A DNA stretch of 64,000 bases from Weissella confusa (GTDB taxonomy: Bacteria; Bacillota; Bacilli; Lactobacillales; Lactobacillaceae). The stretch is taken from positions 92,501 through 156,500 of the forward strand of contig CP168942.1 in the NCBI GenBank assembly GCA_041871065.1, written 5' to 3'. The notes under the pieces were generated by a model. The model had not been told where the DNA came from and did no database searches. It saw only the letters and a list, made by a program, of their open reading frames with translations. The position numbers were made by a program, and so were the translations under genes. Position 1 is the stretch's first letter. The number at the start of each line of letters is the position of its first letter. Below, one piece after another: positions 6,542 through 18,610 of this stretch.

Positions 6542-8785
6542 ATGGGTGAAACAAAAACAAGAAAGAAGATGTATAAAAGCGGTAAGTTCTGGGTGGCTGC
6601 AGGACTAACTGCGCTTTCAGTGGGAGTGGTTTCCTCATCGCCTAAGATGTTAACGCGTCTGGGAGAAGAGATGACCAAGGCGTCAGCTGCACAAACAACG
6701 TCAACGATGACGATCGATACCGTGACGGACGCGGATACGGATTCGGGCGCAAGTCGCTATGTTGTATGGGGGCCTTCCGGCATTACAGATCACGATGAGT
6801 ATGCAGGAAAAGGAACGTATAACGGAACGGCTTGGTCTGCTGAAAGTAGTTCGGTCGCAGATCCGGGCGGTCAAAATTATGCAAAATTGACGGCCAATGG
6901 CTCAAATACAATTGGATATTACTATATCAATCGTCAATTTGACGCGTCACAAAAGTTTACGTTTGATGGTTATTTCCACCCTGATACAAGTACAGGAAAC
7001 AATAATCTAGCGTCTAATGGTAATTGGTCTGACTGGGTTGGATTGGTATTGACACCAACGGATCCAGGTAAGATGGCTTCGGACTATAACATGTCTTACG
7101 GTGGTGGTGGACTTGGAATTCAAGGATTTAAAAATGCCTATGTCTTGGGGTTGGACTTTTATCAGAATTCAGGTGATCCAGCAGCTGGTCCGTTTGGTGC
7201 CTTGCGTGCGACAGATAGCTCAGGTAATTTGACGTCCGTACCAGCTGCCATGTATACCAATGGTCAAAATTTGACGCAATGGAAAACAACCGTTAAGTAC
7301 CAGATGACTTGGTGGCCAACAGGCGGACCTGGTGGCGGTCCGTATATTACGGCTTCCTTGAAGGATACGTCTGGAAAGTCATGGACGATTAATACTAACC
7401 AATCTAACATTACATTGGTTGCGCCAAAGGCCTTTTCAATCGGTGTTAATGCTGCCAATGGACAGAAGGCTGCCGATAACTTTGCCTCAATTGATAATTT
7501 GTCGGGTACGTTTGCTACTGGAACCACGACGGTTAAGTATGTGGATACAAACGGTAACACGATTAAGCCATCGACGAGCTTTATCGCAGCCGTTAACGAC
7601 ACGATTGGTATTACGGGCCTTTCACCAAAAGCTAAAGCTGGTACGGCAGACTATGCATTTGCTGCACCAACGATTCGTGGCTACAAGGTTTCATCAGCAA
7701 CCGATGTGAATGTGTCACAAACGGCGGCCAACAACACGATTACAATCACGTACACGGCTTTGCCATATCAAGAGTCAATCATTCAAACTGACACGCCAGC
7801 TTTGTGGAGTGGTTCAAATGTGATTACGTCATACTGGAGCGTTGATCAAGACAATCCATTGGGAAGTAGCGCGACAGTTGCGCAAAGTATTGTGGACGCT
7901 TCATTGATTCGTTCAGGTTATAGCTACTACATCACTGATCCAAACGGTAGCAACTATTCAACGATGTCATCTGCGTATGCAGCCGGCACGAATGCGTGGG
8001 ATAGTACGTCAAATTCTGCCGGTGTGCAATCTGACGGGACACCACAAACGTGGACGGTTAAGTATGTGCCAGATTATCAAGGCGCTTATTTGTACACGCG
8101 TGATTATTCATACGCGAATGGTTCATATGTAGCTGGTACATCAGCATACAAGGACGCCGCTGGTGGCCGAACTGGTAATGCGATTAACTTTGCAACTAAG
8201 GACAGTAACTTGCCTAAGTCAGGTTACACATACACCGTTACTGGTCCAGACAACGTGACATATTCAACTTTGGATTCAGCTGTTGCAGCTAATTCTTTCG
8301 ACAATACGGATAACAAGGTGAATGGCGTTCAATCTTCATCAGATGCGTCATACCAATATTTCACGGTTAATTACACACCAGCGACGCAAACAACGAGCTT
8401 GGTGGTCGATTCTAATTCACCAGTGAAGGCTGGCTCAGTTTTGGCATCATCATTGGGTGCTACGAGCGCCACGTTGTCATTGCCATACACCGACGCTAAT
8501 TTGACGACGGCTGGTTACTCATATGTGGTAAAGGGACCAAACGGGTCAACGTATGCCACGTTGTCATCAGCCGTGGCTGCAACGCAATCTACGACGCAAC
8601 TAACAATACGGGAACAACTGATTCATCAGCCCAAGTATTCACGGTTAGTTATGTCGGCGCTTACCAAGCAGCGGCAGTTAAGTATGATCCAAATGGCCCA
8701 ATTTCAGCTGGTTCAACACTTACGTCAGCAAGTGGCACAACGGGTGGCACGATTAGCTTCGCAACCAACGATACAAGTTTGGTGA
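6542..8785 (+). CDS. Adhesin 1 fragment A: signal peptide, lectin, MucBP and first repeats
   Basis: A frame of 747 codons. Residues 1 to about 679 are authentic adhesin; the last 67 or so (from QSTTQLTIREQ) are out-of-frame tail after the base loss at 8581-8582. If expressed, this piece would be secreted through its KxYKxGKxW signal and keep the lectin-like and MucBP-like domains, but it would lack a wall anchor and be released. The lectin domain shows the expected WGLVLTP-like and LGLDFYQNSGD strands (WVGLVLTPTDP and VLGLDFYQNSGDP). Confidence 0.7.
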   Translation: MGETKTRKKMYKSGKFWVAAGLTALSVGVVSSSPKMLTRLGEEMTKASAAQTTSTMTIDTVTDADTDSGASRYVVWGPSGITDHDEYAGKGTYNGTAWSAESSSVADPGGQNYAKLTANGSNTIGYYYINRQFDASQKFTFDGYFHPDTSTGNNNLASNGNWSDWVGLVLTPTDPGKMASDYNMSYGGGGLGIQGFKNAYVLGLDFYQNSGDPAAGPFGALRATDSSGNLTSVPAAMYTNGQNLTQWKTTVKYQMTWWPTGGPGGGPYITASLKDTSGKSWTINTNQSNITLVAPKAFSIGVNAANGQKAADNFASIDNLSGTFATGTTTVKYVDTNGNTIKPSTSFIAAVNDTIGITGLSPKAKAGTADYAFAAPTIRGYKVSSATDVNVSQTAANNTITITYTALPYQESIIQTDTPALWSGSNVITSYWSVDQDNPLGSSATVAQSIVDASLIRSGYSYYITDPNGSNYSTMSSAYAAGTNAWDSTSNSAGVQSDGTPQTWTVKYVPDYQGAYLYTRDYSYANGSYVAGTSAYKDAAGGRTGNAINFATKDSNLPKSGYTYTVTGPDNVTYSTLDSAVAANSFDNTDNKVNGVQSSSDASYQYFTVNYTPATQTTSLVVDSNSPVKAGSVLASSLGATSATLSLPYTDANLTTAGYSYVVKGPNGSTYATLSSAVAATQSTTQLTIREQLIHQPKYSRLVMSALTKQRQLSMIQMAQFQLVQHLRQQVAQRVARLASQPTIQVW

Positions 8786-11700
8786 AGGCGGGCTACACGT
8801 ACACGGTTAAGTACACCGGTACGGATGCGCCAGACTCAACGGCGTACACAACGTTGTCATCAGCTGTGGCAGCGCACCCACGTTATGACAGCACATCAAA
8901 TTCAGGTAATTCAGATACATCATCACAAGCCTTTGTGGTGACGTATAAGACAAATCAATATGCCTCATTGTTTACGGATTCAGCCGACAATTCAGGTAAC
9001 TCAGTTTTGAGCTACTCAGCTGTTAACGAAACGACTAACGGGCCTGCTAGCTCAGCTATTTCATTCAAAACGACTGACTCACAGTTGGCCAAGAGCGGGT
9101 ACTCGTATGTTGTTAATGTATTGAATTCAGCTGGTAGTGTTATTAATTCATATACGACTTTGACATCAGCCGCGGCGGCTAACAAGTATGACAACACGTC
9201 AAATGCAGCCAATGCAACGACTGATGCGCAGGTGCAACGTTTCAAGGTTGTCTATGCACCGATGACGGCGAAGGTCACGTATAACTACGTTGATCAATCC
9301 GGTAAGGTGATTAGCACGGCTCGATCAACCAATGGTTATGTCGGCTCAAAGATTCCAGATGGGTCAATGACGATTGCTGGTTATACATTGGTAGGACCAG
9401 ATAATAATTCAGATGCTGATGGTTTGTTCGATGCTGACTTGGATTCGGTCATCACATACGTTTATAAGCCACAATATCAAGCAGCTAATTTGGTGGTCGA
9501 CAGTGCGTCACCAATTTCAGCTAACTCAGCAGTTGAATCTGCTTCGGGTGTGACGAGTGGATCATTGGCCTTTAGTACGGCTGACTCACAACTTACGAAG
9601 TCTGGATACACATACGTGGTTTACGGTCCGAAGGGTGATTCATACGCAACGTTGACGGCAGCAGTGAAGGCTAATAGCTTGTATGACAACACTGAAAACG
9701 GTTCGACATCAGCTGACTCTTCAGCACAAACTTTCCGTGTGTCATATACAGCCGATGCCCAATCAGCTTATATTCGTGTCCAACAGAATTCGCCAGTTAA
9801 GGCGGGGTATTCAGTTGCGAATATTACAGGTGTGACTAGCCAAGCGATGTCATTTGGGGTCACGGATGCTGATTTGGCTACGTCTGGTTACACATACACG
9901 GTTGGATACGGTTATGACGTGAACAACACGGTTTGGTATTCAACGCTGTCACAAGCTTTGGCAGCCAACAGCACGTTCGATAACACGGATAACACAGGTA
10001 CAACCGATGCGGCGGCCCAACGTTTCGTTGTCTTGTATGCACCAATGAGTCAGGCGGCGTCAGTTGTGGTGGATGCAAATTCACCAATTAGTGCGGGTTC
10101 AACGGCCTTGTCAGCTAATGGTTCAACGGGATCGGCTATCTCATTTACAGCTGATTCGTCATACGCAACATTGGACTCACAACTAGCCAAGAGCGGTTAT
10201 ACGTACACTGTTAAGTATGGTAGTGATTCAACGGCCTACACAACGTTGTCATCAGCTTTGTCAGCGCACTCATACTACAACGCGAACAACACGGCATCAG
10301 GCACATCTGATGCTAACCCTGATATGTTCACGGTTAGTTATAAGGCGGCTAGTCAATCAGCCGTGGTCAATGTGGCTGGTACGTCACCAATTAAGGCTAA
10401 CTCAAAGGTCGATTCAGCTACTGGCGTGACGTCAGGGGCGTTGAGTTTTGCAACTTCTGATGCAAGTTTGGCGGTTGCTGGATACACGTACACGGTCACG
10501 GGACCTGATGGCAAGACGTACACAACGTTGTCATCAGCCGTTGCTGCAAACTCAATCTTTGACAATACGACGAACACAGGTAGCACCGATTCAGCAATCC
10601 AAAGCTTCACGGTGTCATATAAGGCGGCTTACCAATCAGCTGCGTTGGTTGTGGATGCCGATTCACCAATCAGTGCCAATTCATCATTGGCTTCAGCTGC
10701 TGGTGTGACGAAGGGTGCTGTTTCATTCGCCAAGACGGATAGTCAACTAGCGGTGCCAGGATACACGTATGTGGTTTATGCGGCTAATGGTTCAAGTTAT
10801 GCAACATTGACGGCCGCAATGGCTGCCAACGGTACGTTTGACGATACTGACAATGGTACGGCAACGTCTGATGGATCAGCGCAAGTATTCCGCGTGTCAT
10901 ATAAGGCAGATTCACAACAAGCTAAGGTTACAGTTGGTTTGGAATCACCAATCAGCGCTGGATCAGTGATTGATTCAGCAGCTGGTCCGACGAGTGGCGC
11001 GATTGCGTTTGGCACGGTGACGGATAGTTACTTGTACACGCAGGGATACCACTACACAGTTAGCGGCCCGGATGGCACGTCATACAGCACGCTATCTCAA
11101 GCGATTGCTGCAAACAGCGCTTATGACAACACGGATAACACCGGATCGACTGACAGTAAGCCACAAACGTTTACGGTTAACTACACGGCTGACATGCAAC
11201 GCGCATCATTGGGTGTGACATCAGATTCACCAGTCAGCGCTGGTAGTTGGTTGGCTTCAATTTCAGGTGGTACGGCGACGCAGATGCCATTCTCGATTGC
11301 TGATGCGTCATTGGCGGTTTCTGGATACACATACCGTGTTATGGGACCAGATGGCGAGTGGTATGCAACGTTGGCTGCAGCACAATCAGCAAATACAACG
11401 TTCGACAACACAAGTAATGCGGATGACTCAGATACTGAGACGCAAAACTTCATGATTAGTTATGCGCCAATGAGCCAAGCAGCAACGATTGTCGGGGCTG
11501 CTAACTCACCAATTCAAAAGGGAAAGACAATTGAAAGCGCATCTGGTTTGACTGGTAGTGCAATTGCCTTCTCAAACACCGATGCAACGCTGGCTCGTAG
11601 TGGTTATCGCTATGTGGTCTACATGGGTTCTGACAGTGCGACGACGTACAGCACTTTGTCAGCAGCTATGGCAGCAAACACGGTTTATGACAACACGAAT

Positions 11701-12650
11701 AACACGGGTTCTTCTGATGCAGCACCACAAGCCTTTACGGTGTCATATATCGCTGATTACCAATCAGCTAACTTGGTGATTGGTGGCGCAACGCAAATCA
11801 GTAGTGGTGTCACGCTTGACTCTGCTGCTGGTGTGACGAGTGGTCAGGTATCGTTTGCAACGAACGATTCAGCATTGGATATCGATGGTTACCGTTACAT
11901 TGTGAAGGCGCCAAATGGCAACACGTATAACACGTTGGCATCAGCTTTGACTGGAAACACCGGTTTGCATGACAACACGAACAACGCCACAGATTCCGAT
12001 GCAGCACCACAAACTTATACGGTTGAGTATTCAGCTATTACGCAAACGGCTGAAGTTGTCGTTGGTGAGACTGGCGATGAGTATTCAGGTTGAGTGCTTG
12101 AAGAAGTGACCGGTGATACCGGGGCAGCGCTTGGATTGAAGACGACCGATGAGTCGTTGCATGGCATGGAAATGACGCATGGTTACACGTATAACGTGAC
12201 AGTGCAAAACGCCGATGGTACTTGGGTGACAGATGAAACTGGTTCACCAAAGGTCTATGCGACATTGGATGAAGCGGTTGCGGACAACAATAGTTTTGAT
12301 GCGGTTGATACGGGAATTAAGCGTTTCGTCATTAACCCAACGCCTTCATACCAAGAGAGTCAATTGGTCGTAAGTAGCGATTCACCAATTTCAGCCGGAT
12401 CAGCGGTTGAAACGACTAGCGGTGTAACCAAAGCACCAATCTCATATGCGACAACCGATGCTGATTTGGCTGTTGATGGTTATCAATACAATGTGTCGAC
12501 TGTACGACGTGATGGTACAACACAAGCGTATGCAAACTTGTCAGCGGCGGTTGCAGCTGAGGCGGCTTATGACAATACTAACAACGGGGATGGTCAATCA
12601 GATTCATCAGCACAATCATTCATTGTGAGTTACAAGGCCGATTATCAATC
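7770..12650 (+). repeat. Coding tandem repeats, about 94 residues each
   Basis: Imperfect tandem coding repeats with shared beginnings (SPISAGS-like), middles (GYTYxVxGPDG) and ends (TTLSSAVAANSxYDNTxN). Marker spacings measured here are 279-309 bases. They form the first part of the adhesin 1 stalk. Confidence 0.85.
8779..12093 (+). CDS. Adhesin 1 fragment B: beta-type repeats
   Basis: The in-frame continuation of the adhesin after the frameshift, 1,104 codons ending in TGA. It consists of tandem repeats whose starts (xxVxVDxxSPISAGS) fall near 9484, 9766, 10057, 10360, 10639, 10921, 11203, 11482 and 11767, a spacing of 279-303 bases. It has no signal peptide and no ribosome site at its first possible start (TTG), so it is unlikely to be translated on its own. 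Confidence 0.5.
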   Translation: MVKAGYTYTVKYTGTDAPDSTAYTTLSSAVAAHPRYDSTSNSGNSDTSSQAFVVTYKTNQYASLFTDSADNSGNSVLSYSAVNETTNGPASSAISFKTTDSQLAKSGYSYVVNVLNSAGSVINSYTTLTSAAAANKYDNTSNAANATTDAQVQRFKVVYAPMTAKVTYNYVDQSGKVISTARSTNGYVGSKIPDGSMTIAGYTLVGPDNNSDADGLFDADLDSVITYVYKPQYQAANLVVDSASPISANSAVESASGVTSGSLAFSTADSQLTKSGYTYVVYGPKGDSYATLTAAVKANSLYDNTENGSTSADSSAQTFRVSYTADAQSAYIRVQQNSPVKAGYSVANITGVTSQAMSFGVTDADLATSGYTYTVGYGYDVNNTVWYSTLSQALAANSTFDNTDNTGTTDAAAQRFVVLYAPMSQAASVVVDANSPISAGSTALSANGSTGSAISFTADSSYATLDSQLAKSGYTYTVKYGSDSTAYTTLSSALSAHSYYNANNTASGTSDANPDMFTVSYKAASQSAVVNVAGTSPIKANSKVDSATGVTSGALSFATSDASLAVAGYTYTVTGPDGKTYTTLSSAVAANSIFDNTTNTGSTDSAIQSFTVSYKAAYQSAALVVDADSPISANSSLASAAGVTKGAVSFAKTDSQLAVPGYTYVVYAANGSSYATLTAAMAANGTFDDTDNGTATSDGSAQVFRVSYKADSQQAKVTVGLESPISAGSVIDSAAGPTSGAIAFGTVTDSYLYTQGYHYTVSGPDGTSYSTLSQAIAANSAYDNTDNTGSTDSKPQTFTVNYTADMQRASLGVTSDSPVSAGSWLASISGGTATQMPFSIADASLAVSGYTYRVMGPDGEWYATLAAAQSANTTFDNTSNADDSDTETQNFMISYAPMSQAATIVGAANSPIQKGKTIESASGLTGSAIAFSNTDATLARSGYRYVVYMGSDSATTYSTLSAAMAANTVYDNTNNTGSSDAAPQAFTVSYIADYQSANLVIGGATQISSGVTLDSAAGVTSGQVSFATNDSALDIDGYRYIVKAPNGNTYNTLASALTGNTGLHDNTNNATDSDAAPQTYTVEYSAITQTAEVVVGETGDEYSG

Positions 12651-14997
12651 AGCCAACATTAGCTTTGACGGTGCCCCAATGTCGTCAATTGCAGCAGCCG
12701 GTGTGACGAGTGGTGTTTACACATCAACGTACACGGCACCTGAAGGATACTACTTTGAAGCGACTGGTCAGCCATCTGGCGCCAGTGTTGCGGCGGATGG
12801 CCGTACGGCAACGTTCACGTTTACGTATGACAACACGAATAACGCCAGCGCTTCAGATAGTGCTGCGCAAGACTTTACGTTGCAATTGGCTCCGGCTAGT
12901 CAATCTGGTCAAATTAGCTTTGTTTACTCAGGTGCAATCGGCTCACCAACAACACCTGATCCAATTGCAGTTGCTGGTGTCACTGGCGATACCCGTGAAG
13001 GCACGATTAAGGCGCCTTCTGGTTACTATATTGTCGCAATCGCTGGTGACACGTATAGCGTGACATATGCCAACGACCAACACGATACGGTGACGTACGG
13101 GTTGATTATGGACGATACTGACAACGGTAATGAAACGACTGATAAGAAGCCACAAAATTTGGTCATCACATTGGCACCAACGAACCAAACGGCAACGGTT
13201 ACCCAACACATGCCAGATGGCACAACGACGGTAACGGATACGCAGAACGGTAAGACGGCTGAGTCGTACGGTTACACGTACACGGCACCGGCAGGTTACT
13301 ACGTTGCTAGTGGTGCGGTGTCGACAGCTTCAGGTATTACGGCTGACATTGCGACGGATGGTAAGACAGTTTCATTGGATGGAAACTTTGATGATTCAAC
13401 GAACACGGGAACTGATGGTACTGATACGGCGCCACAGAACACGGATATTACGTTGACGCAATCAAAGCAACAAGCCCAATTTGAAATTAACGTGCCAGAT
13501 GGGGCAACGTCAGTAAGTGCCAAGAGCGAAGCAGTTGATGGTTTGACTGGGGACGCGATTAATGCCCCAACTGGTTACACGGATGCTGATGGGGCAACGC
13601 CAGGATATACGTACACGGTAACTGGTCATGATGGCTCAAAGTACGACACGATGGCTGAAGCGTTGGCTGCAACGTCAAACTTCGATAACACTAACAATGG
13701 TTCTGGTGAGGATTCTGACGTACAAAAGTTTGTGATTACGCATGTTGCTGATGACCAAACGGCCACGATTACGCAACAATATGCGGATGGCGCAACCAAT
13801 ACGCCAGCCTTCCCACAAGCTGATGAAACGTTGAATGGTAAGACTGATCAACAAACGTCAGGTACAATCACAGCACCGGCTGGTTACGAAATTTCGAATA
13901 TTACGGCAGCTGATGGCATGACGTGGTCATTGTCAGATGACAAGCAGACCGCAACTTACACGGTTGTTTATGATGCAACGGCAGATACCGACAAGTCTTC
14001 ACAGGCAACGGTTATCACATACACGCCATTGCCACAAACGGTTGACGTTAAGTTCTTTGATGAAGTTGGTCGTCCGTTGACATCAGACACGGGTGTAACC
14101 AGCCACACGTTGAATGGTGTGACAAACGAAACGGTTAATTACCAAGATGCTGATTTGGTGAAGGATGAACAAATTGCCGGATACAGTAAGGTAGTTGATA
14201 ATACGGCTGATAACGTCAACTTTGATGACGATACAGCAGTGGACCAAAAGGTTCGTTATGTTTACCGAGATGTGCAGGCGCCAACGGTTACGACAACCAA
14301 GACCGCATTGACGACTTCAAAGGCCGGCATGCCAGCTGATGAGGCAACCTTCTTGGCTGATGTTGGCTTCAGCACGACTGATAACCAACAACACGGTGAC
14401 AGCACGATTAAGACGGACTATGAAACGATTGCTGCTTTGGTAGCTGGGGATGGTCAGTCACGTGATGTGACGATTACGGTTACTGATGCGACTGGTAACA
14501 AGACGACCAAGACGGTGACATTGAGTCTCATTGATACGGCACCGGTTTCACAAGAGCAAGCGGTTAAGGATGCCCAAAAGGCTTTGGATGACTTGGCCAA
14601 GGATCCTAACACGACGGCTGACCAACAAACGGCGGCTGAAGAGGCTTTGCAAGACGCAATTGACCAAGCAATGAGTGATCGTGAAGACGCCGAAACGGCT
14701 GGTGATGACGTGTTGAATTCACCTGATACCACAGCAGTAGCGACCGATGATGCGGTTGCGGATGCGATGGCAAAGTTGGATAAGGCGATGACTGACGCTG
14801 ATAACGATCAAGGCACGACGCAGGCAATTAAGGACGCGACGGATGCGCTTGAAAATGCGGTTGCTCGTGCAGAAGCCAAGGCTGTTGATACGGCACCAGT
14901 TTCACAGGAGCCAGGTGTGCAAGAAGCACAGTCAGCATTGAATGATGTTTTGAATGATCCAAATGCTACAACGGAAGCCATTGACCAAGCTAAGTAA
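12094..14997 (+). CDS. Adhesin 1 fragment C: diverged repeats, HYR-like domain and first helical repeats
   Basis: The continuation in the same frame after the TGA, 967 codons ending in TAA. It holds diverged beta repeats, a MucBP-like unit (VDVKFFDEVGRPL through KVRYVYRDV), an HYR-like domain with DVTITVTDATGNKTTK, and the first helical repeats. It has no independent ribosome site or signal, so it is a gene fragment rather than a separate gene. Confidence 0.5.
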   Translation: MLEEVTGDTGAALGLKTTDESLHGMEMTHGYTYNVTVQNADGTWVTDETGSPKVYATLDEAVADNNSFDAVDTGIKRFVINPTPSYQESQLVVSSDSPISAGSAVETTSGVTKAPISYATTDADLAVDGYQYNVSTVRRDGTTQAYANLSAAVAAEAAYDNTNNGDGQSDSSAQSFIVSYKADYQSANISFDGAPMSSIAAAGVTSGVYTSTYTAPEGYYFEATGQPSGASVAADGRTATFTFTYDNTNNASASDSAAQDFTLQLAPASQSGQISFVYSGAIGSPTTPDPIAVAGVTGDTREGTIKAPSGYYIVAIAGDTYSVTYANDQHDTVTYGLIMDDTDNGNETTDKKPQNLVITLAPTNQTATVTQHMPDGTTTVTDTQNGKTAESYGYTYTAPAGYYVASGAVSTASGITADIATDGKTVSLDGNFDDSTNTGTDGTDTAPQNTDITLTQSKQQAQFEINVPDGATSVSAKSEAVDGLTGDAINAPTGYTDADGATPGYTYTVTGHDGSKYDTMAEALAATSNFDNTNNGSGEDSDVQKFVITHVADDQTATITQQYADGATNTPAFPQADETLNGKTDQQTSGTITAPAGYEISNITAADGMTWSLSDDKQTATYTVVYDATADTDKSSQATVITYTPLPQTVDVKFFDEVGRPLTSDTGVTSHTLNGVTNETVNYQDADLVKDEQIAGYSKVVDNTADNVNFDDDTAVDQKVRYVYRDVQAPTVTTTKTALTTSKAGMPADEATFLADVGFSTTDNQQHGDSTIKTDYETIAALVAGDGQSRDVTITVTDATGNKTTKTVTLSLIDTAPVSQEQAVKDAQKALDDLAKDPNTTADQQTAAEEALQDAIDQAMSDREDAETAGDDVLNSPDTTAVATDDAVADAMAKLDKAMTDADNDQGTTQAIKDATDALENAVARAEAKAVDTAPVSQEPGVQEAQSALNDVLNDPNATTEAIDQAK

Positions 14998-17900
14998 GCA
15001 TTGCAAGATGCAGTTGCGGACGCAAAGTCAGAACGTGATAAGGCGAACGACGATGCGAATACAACTGCTAGTCAGGTAACTGATTCAAAGGATGACGCCG
15101 TTAAGCAAGCAGTTGCTGATTTGGAAGCTGCCCAAAAGGATGCTGCTAACAATGTTGGCACAACGCAAGCCATTGAAGATGCACGCCAAGCGGTGATTGA
15201 TGCCGTTAAGGATGCAGGTGAGACGGCACTTGCACAAGATGCAACACCAGTTCAAAACGAAGCGTCTGTTATCGATAAGAAGCAAGCGCTTGAAGATGTG
15301 TTGAATAATCCGGACAGTACGCCAGACCAGATTGTGAAGGCGACAAACGATTACAATGACGCTGTTGAACAAGCGAAGGTTGATCGTGATGCCGTAAACG
15401 ATGCTGCGAACGATGAAATCTCCACGGCCGGAAATTCACACCAAGCTAATGACCAATCAGTTATCGACGCAACGAAGAATTTGCAAGATTTGATTGAGAA
15501 GGCTAAGACGGGTGAAACTGGTGCGTTAACGGATGACATTGAGAAGGCAACGCAAGCCTTGAAGGATGCTGTGGCAGCTGCCGGTGGCGCGCAAGAAGCC
15601 GCCCGTGCTGATGCAGCAAAGGCGTTGAACGAAACATCACCAGTTAGTTACGAACCAGGTGTCCAAAGTAAGATTGATGACTTGCAAAAGTTGTTGGACG
15701 ACCCAGCTTCAACGGCTGATCAAATTAATGATGCAACCGAGGCATTGCGTTCAGCGACTGAGACAGCGATTAATCAACGTAACGCCGCTGATGACGATGC
15801 CAAGGCAGCCATTAATGCTGCCAATGGTTCTAACCAAGCGGATGAACCAGCTGTTCAGGCAGCTGAAAAGGCATTGCAAGATTTGGTTGATCAAGCCAAG
15901 ACTGATACGTCGGATGCTTTGACGGCTGATATTCAACAAGCCATCAAGAACTTGCAAGATGCCGTTTCACAAGCGGCTGATAATCAAGCTGATGCACGTC
16001 AAGCTGCGGAGGCTGCTTTGCAAGCCACGTCACCAGTTTCAAATGAAGCAGCGACGGCGGATGCTATTTCAAAGTTGCAAGATGTATTGAATGATACGAA
16101 TTCAACGGCGGAAGAGATTAAGCAAGCTACGGATGCGTTGACTGAGGCAACGGCGAGCGATAAGGCGAGTCGTGACGAGACGAACCGTCAAGCAGATGAT
16201 GCGGTAACAGCGGCGAAGACGTCTGATCAAGCCACTGAGCCAGAAGTAATTGCAGCCATCAAGAAGTTGCAAGACACGCAGGCCGCTGCAGCCGCCGATG
16301 CTATCGAGGCTACTAAGCCGGTATCAAATGAAGCAACGGTTCTTAAGGCGCATGATGCTTTGCAGAAGCTGTTGGACAACCCAGCATCATCAACGGCTGA
16401 TATCGAGAAGGCAACGAAGGCGTTAACGGAAGCTAACCAAGCTGAACAAGCCAAGCGTGATGCGATTAACGATGAGGCGGACAAGTACGAAGACAAGGTT
16501 GAAGCCTCAAGCACGCAAAACGAACCAACTGTTCAAGCGGCTTTGGATGCGTTGAACGAGATTCAAGAAGAAGCGGCCACAGATACGCCAGATGCATTGA
16601 CGGCCGATATCGCGGCAGCTTTGGATGCTTTGCAAACGGCTGTGGTACAAGCGGCTAAGGAACAAGCTGAAGCGCGTGATAACGCGGCGGACGCCTTGGC
16701 TAGAACAGCGCCGGTTTCAAATGAAAAGGCGGTGGCTGATGCCATCTCTGCTTTGAACAAGGTATTGGATGATCCGGCAGCAACGACGGAAGACATCAAG
16801 AATGCCACGCAGAACTTGATGAATGCGACGAGTGATGACAAGGTTACGCGTACGACAGCTAATACCAACGCACAAAACGCGATTACGGATGCATCAAACA
16901 CACCTCAAGCTGATGAACCAGCTGTGCAAGATGCGATTGCGAAGTTGCAAGATGTGATGAAGCAAGCTGCTAACGATGACAGTGATGCATTGACGGCTGA
17001 CATCGATGCCGCGCGTAATGCTTTGAAGCAGGCGGTAGCAGATGCAAAGGCTGCCCAAGAGCAAGCACGCAAGGACGCTGCGGTGGCGATTGCTTCGGCT
17101 AACCCGGTTTCACACGAATTGGGTACGGCACAAGCGATTAGTTCAATCGAAGCTATCCTGACAGATCCAAATTCAACGACGGCTGAAATTCAAGAAGCCA
17201 CTAAGAATTTGAATGCTGCAAGTGGTGCGGATAAGACTGATCGTGATGCTGCTAATACGGCTGGTACACAAGCGATTGCCGACGCGCAAGGGTCAGATCA
17301 ATCAGCTGAGCCTTCTGTCCAAGCAGCCATCAATAATTTGAAGGATGTGATGGCGACAGCAGCTACTGACACGGATTCTGCTTTGACTAAGGATATTGAA
17401 GCAGCCATCGATGCGTTGCAAACGGCGCAAACAACGGCGGCTAGTAACCAACAAGCTGCCCGTGATGATGCACAAGATGCCTTGTCAAAGACGGCACCGG
17501 TTTCACACGAGCCAGCCGTAGCGGATGCGATTAGCAGCTTGCAGAAGTTGTTGGATGATCCAACGTCGACAACGAAATCAATTGCTGATGCTACACAAGC
17601 ACTGCGCGATGCAGTTGCAACTGCGCAACCTTTGCGTGATGCGGTCAACGAAGCAGCGGATGCAGCGACAGCAGCTGTACCAACTGATTTGGCTAAGGAG
17701 CCAACTGTGCAAGCAGACTTGGATGCTTTGGATGAGATTCAAAAGCAAGCCGCAGCTGACCAGGATGGTAACTTGACCAAGGATATTGAAGCAGCCACGA
17801 AGGCGTTGCAAGATGCAATTGCGACAGCTAACACTAGTCGTGAGGCTGCCCGAGATGCGGCTAACGAGTTGATGGGTAAGACAGCACCGGTTTCACACGA

Positions 17901-18610
17901 AGCCAAGGTTGCGACGGCCAAGGATGCCTTGCAAAAGTTGCTGGATGATCCAACGTCAATAACAGCGGACATCGAAAATGCAACGGCGGCCTTGCGTGAT
18001 GCTTTGCAACCAGTTGGTGCTGCGCGTACGCAAGCCAACGAGACAGCAAAGTCATTGATTGATATTGTGAAGCCGTCAGCAGCTGGCCAAGTACCAGCAG
18101 TCCAAGAAGCTTTGAAGAAGTTGCAAGATATCATGAACCGAGCAGCTGGCGATAACGCTGATGCATTGACGGCCGATATCGAAGCGGCCACAAAGGCTTT
18201 GGAGACTGCCGTAGCAACGGCTAACAACGCCATTGAAGCAGCTCGTAATGCAGCCAATGATTTGCTTGGAAAGACAGCACCGGTATCACACGAAGCTGAA
18301 GTCGCAAATGCGATTACTGCTTTGAAGAAGGTATTGGACGATCCAAATGCATCAGCTGAGCAAATTACAGCAGCGACAAAGGCTTTGCAGACAGCACTTG
18401 ATGACGCAAAGGCAAAGCGAACGGATGCAAACCAATCGGCCGATAAGGCGATTACATCTGCAAAGAAGTCGTCTGTCGCTGGTGATCCAGCTGTACAAAA
18501 GGCTTTGGATCGTTTGCAAGCTATCTTGGAAGCGGCAGCTAAGGACAGTTCAAGCAACTTGACGGCTGATATTGAGGCTGCAATTAAGGCCTTGCAAGCA
18601 GCAGTTGCTG
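14537..18610 (+). repeat. Coding helical repeats, mostly about 131 residues each
   Basis: About 11 copies marked by PVSxE begin near 14537, 14891, 15241, 15634, 16027, 16312, 16702, 17098, 17494, 17881 and 18274. Spacings are 387-396 bases, except two of about 350 and one of 285. They are Ala/Lys/Asp-rich and predicted helical, forming the second part of the adhesin 1 stalk. Confidence 0.85.
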
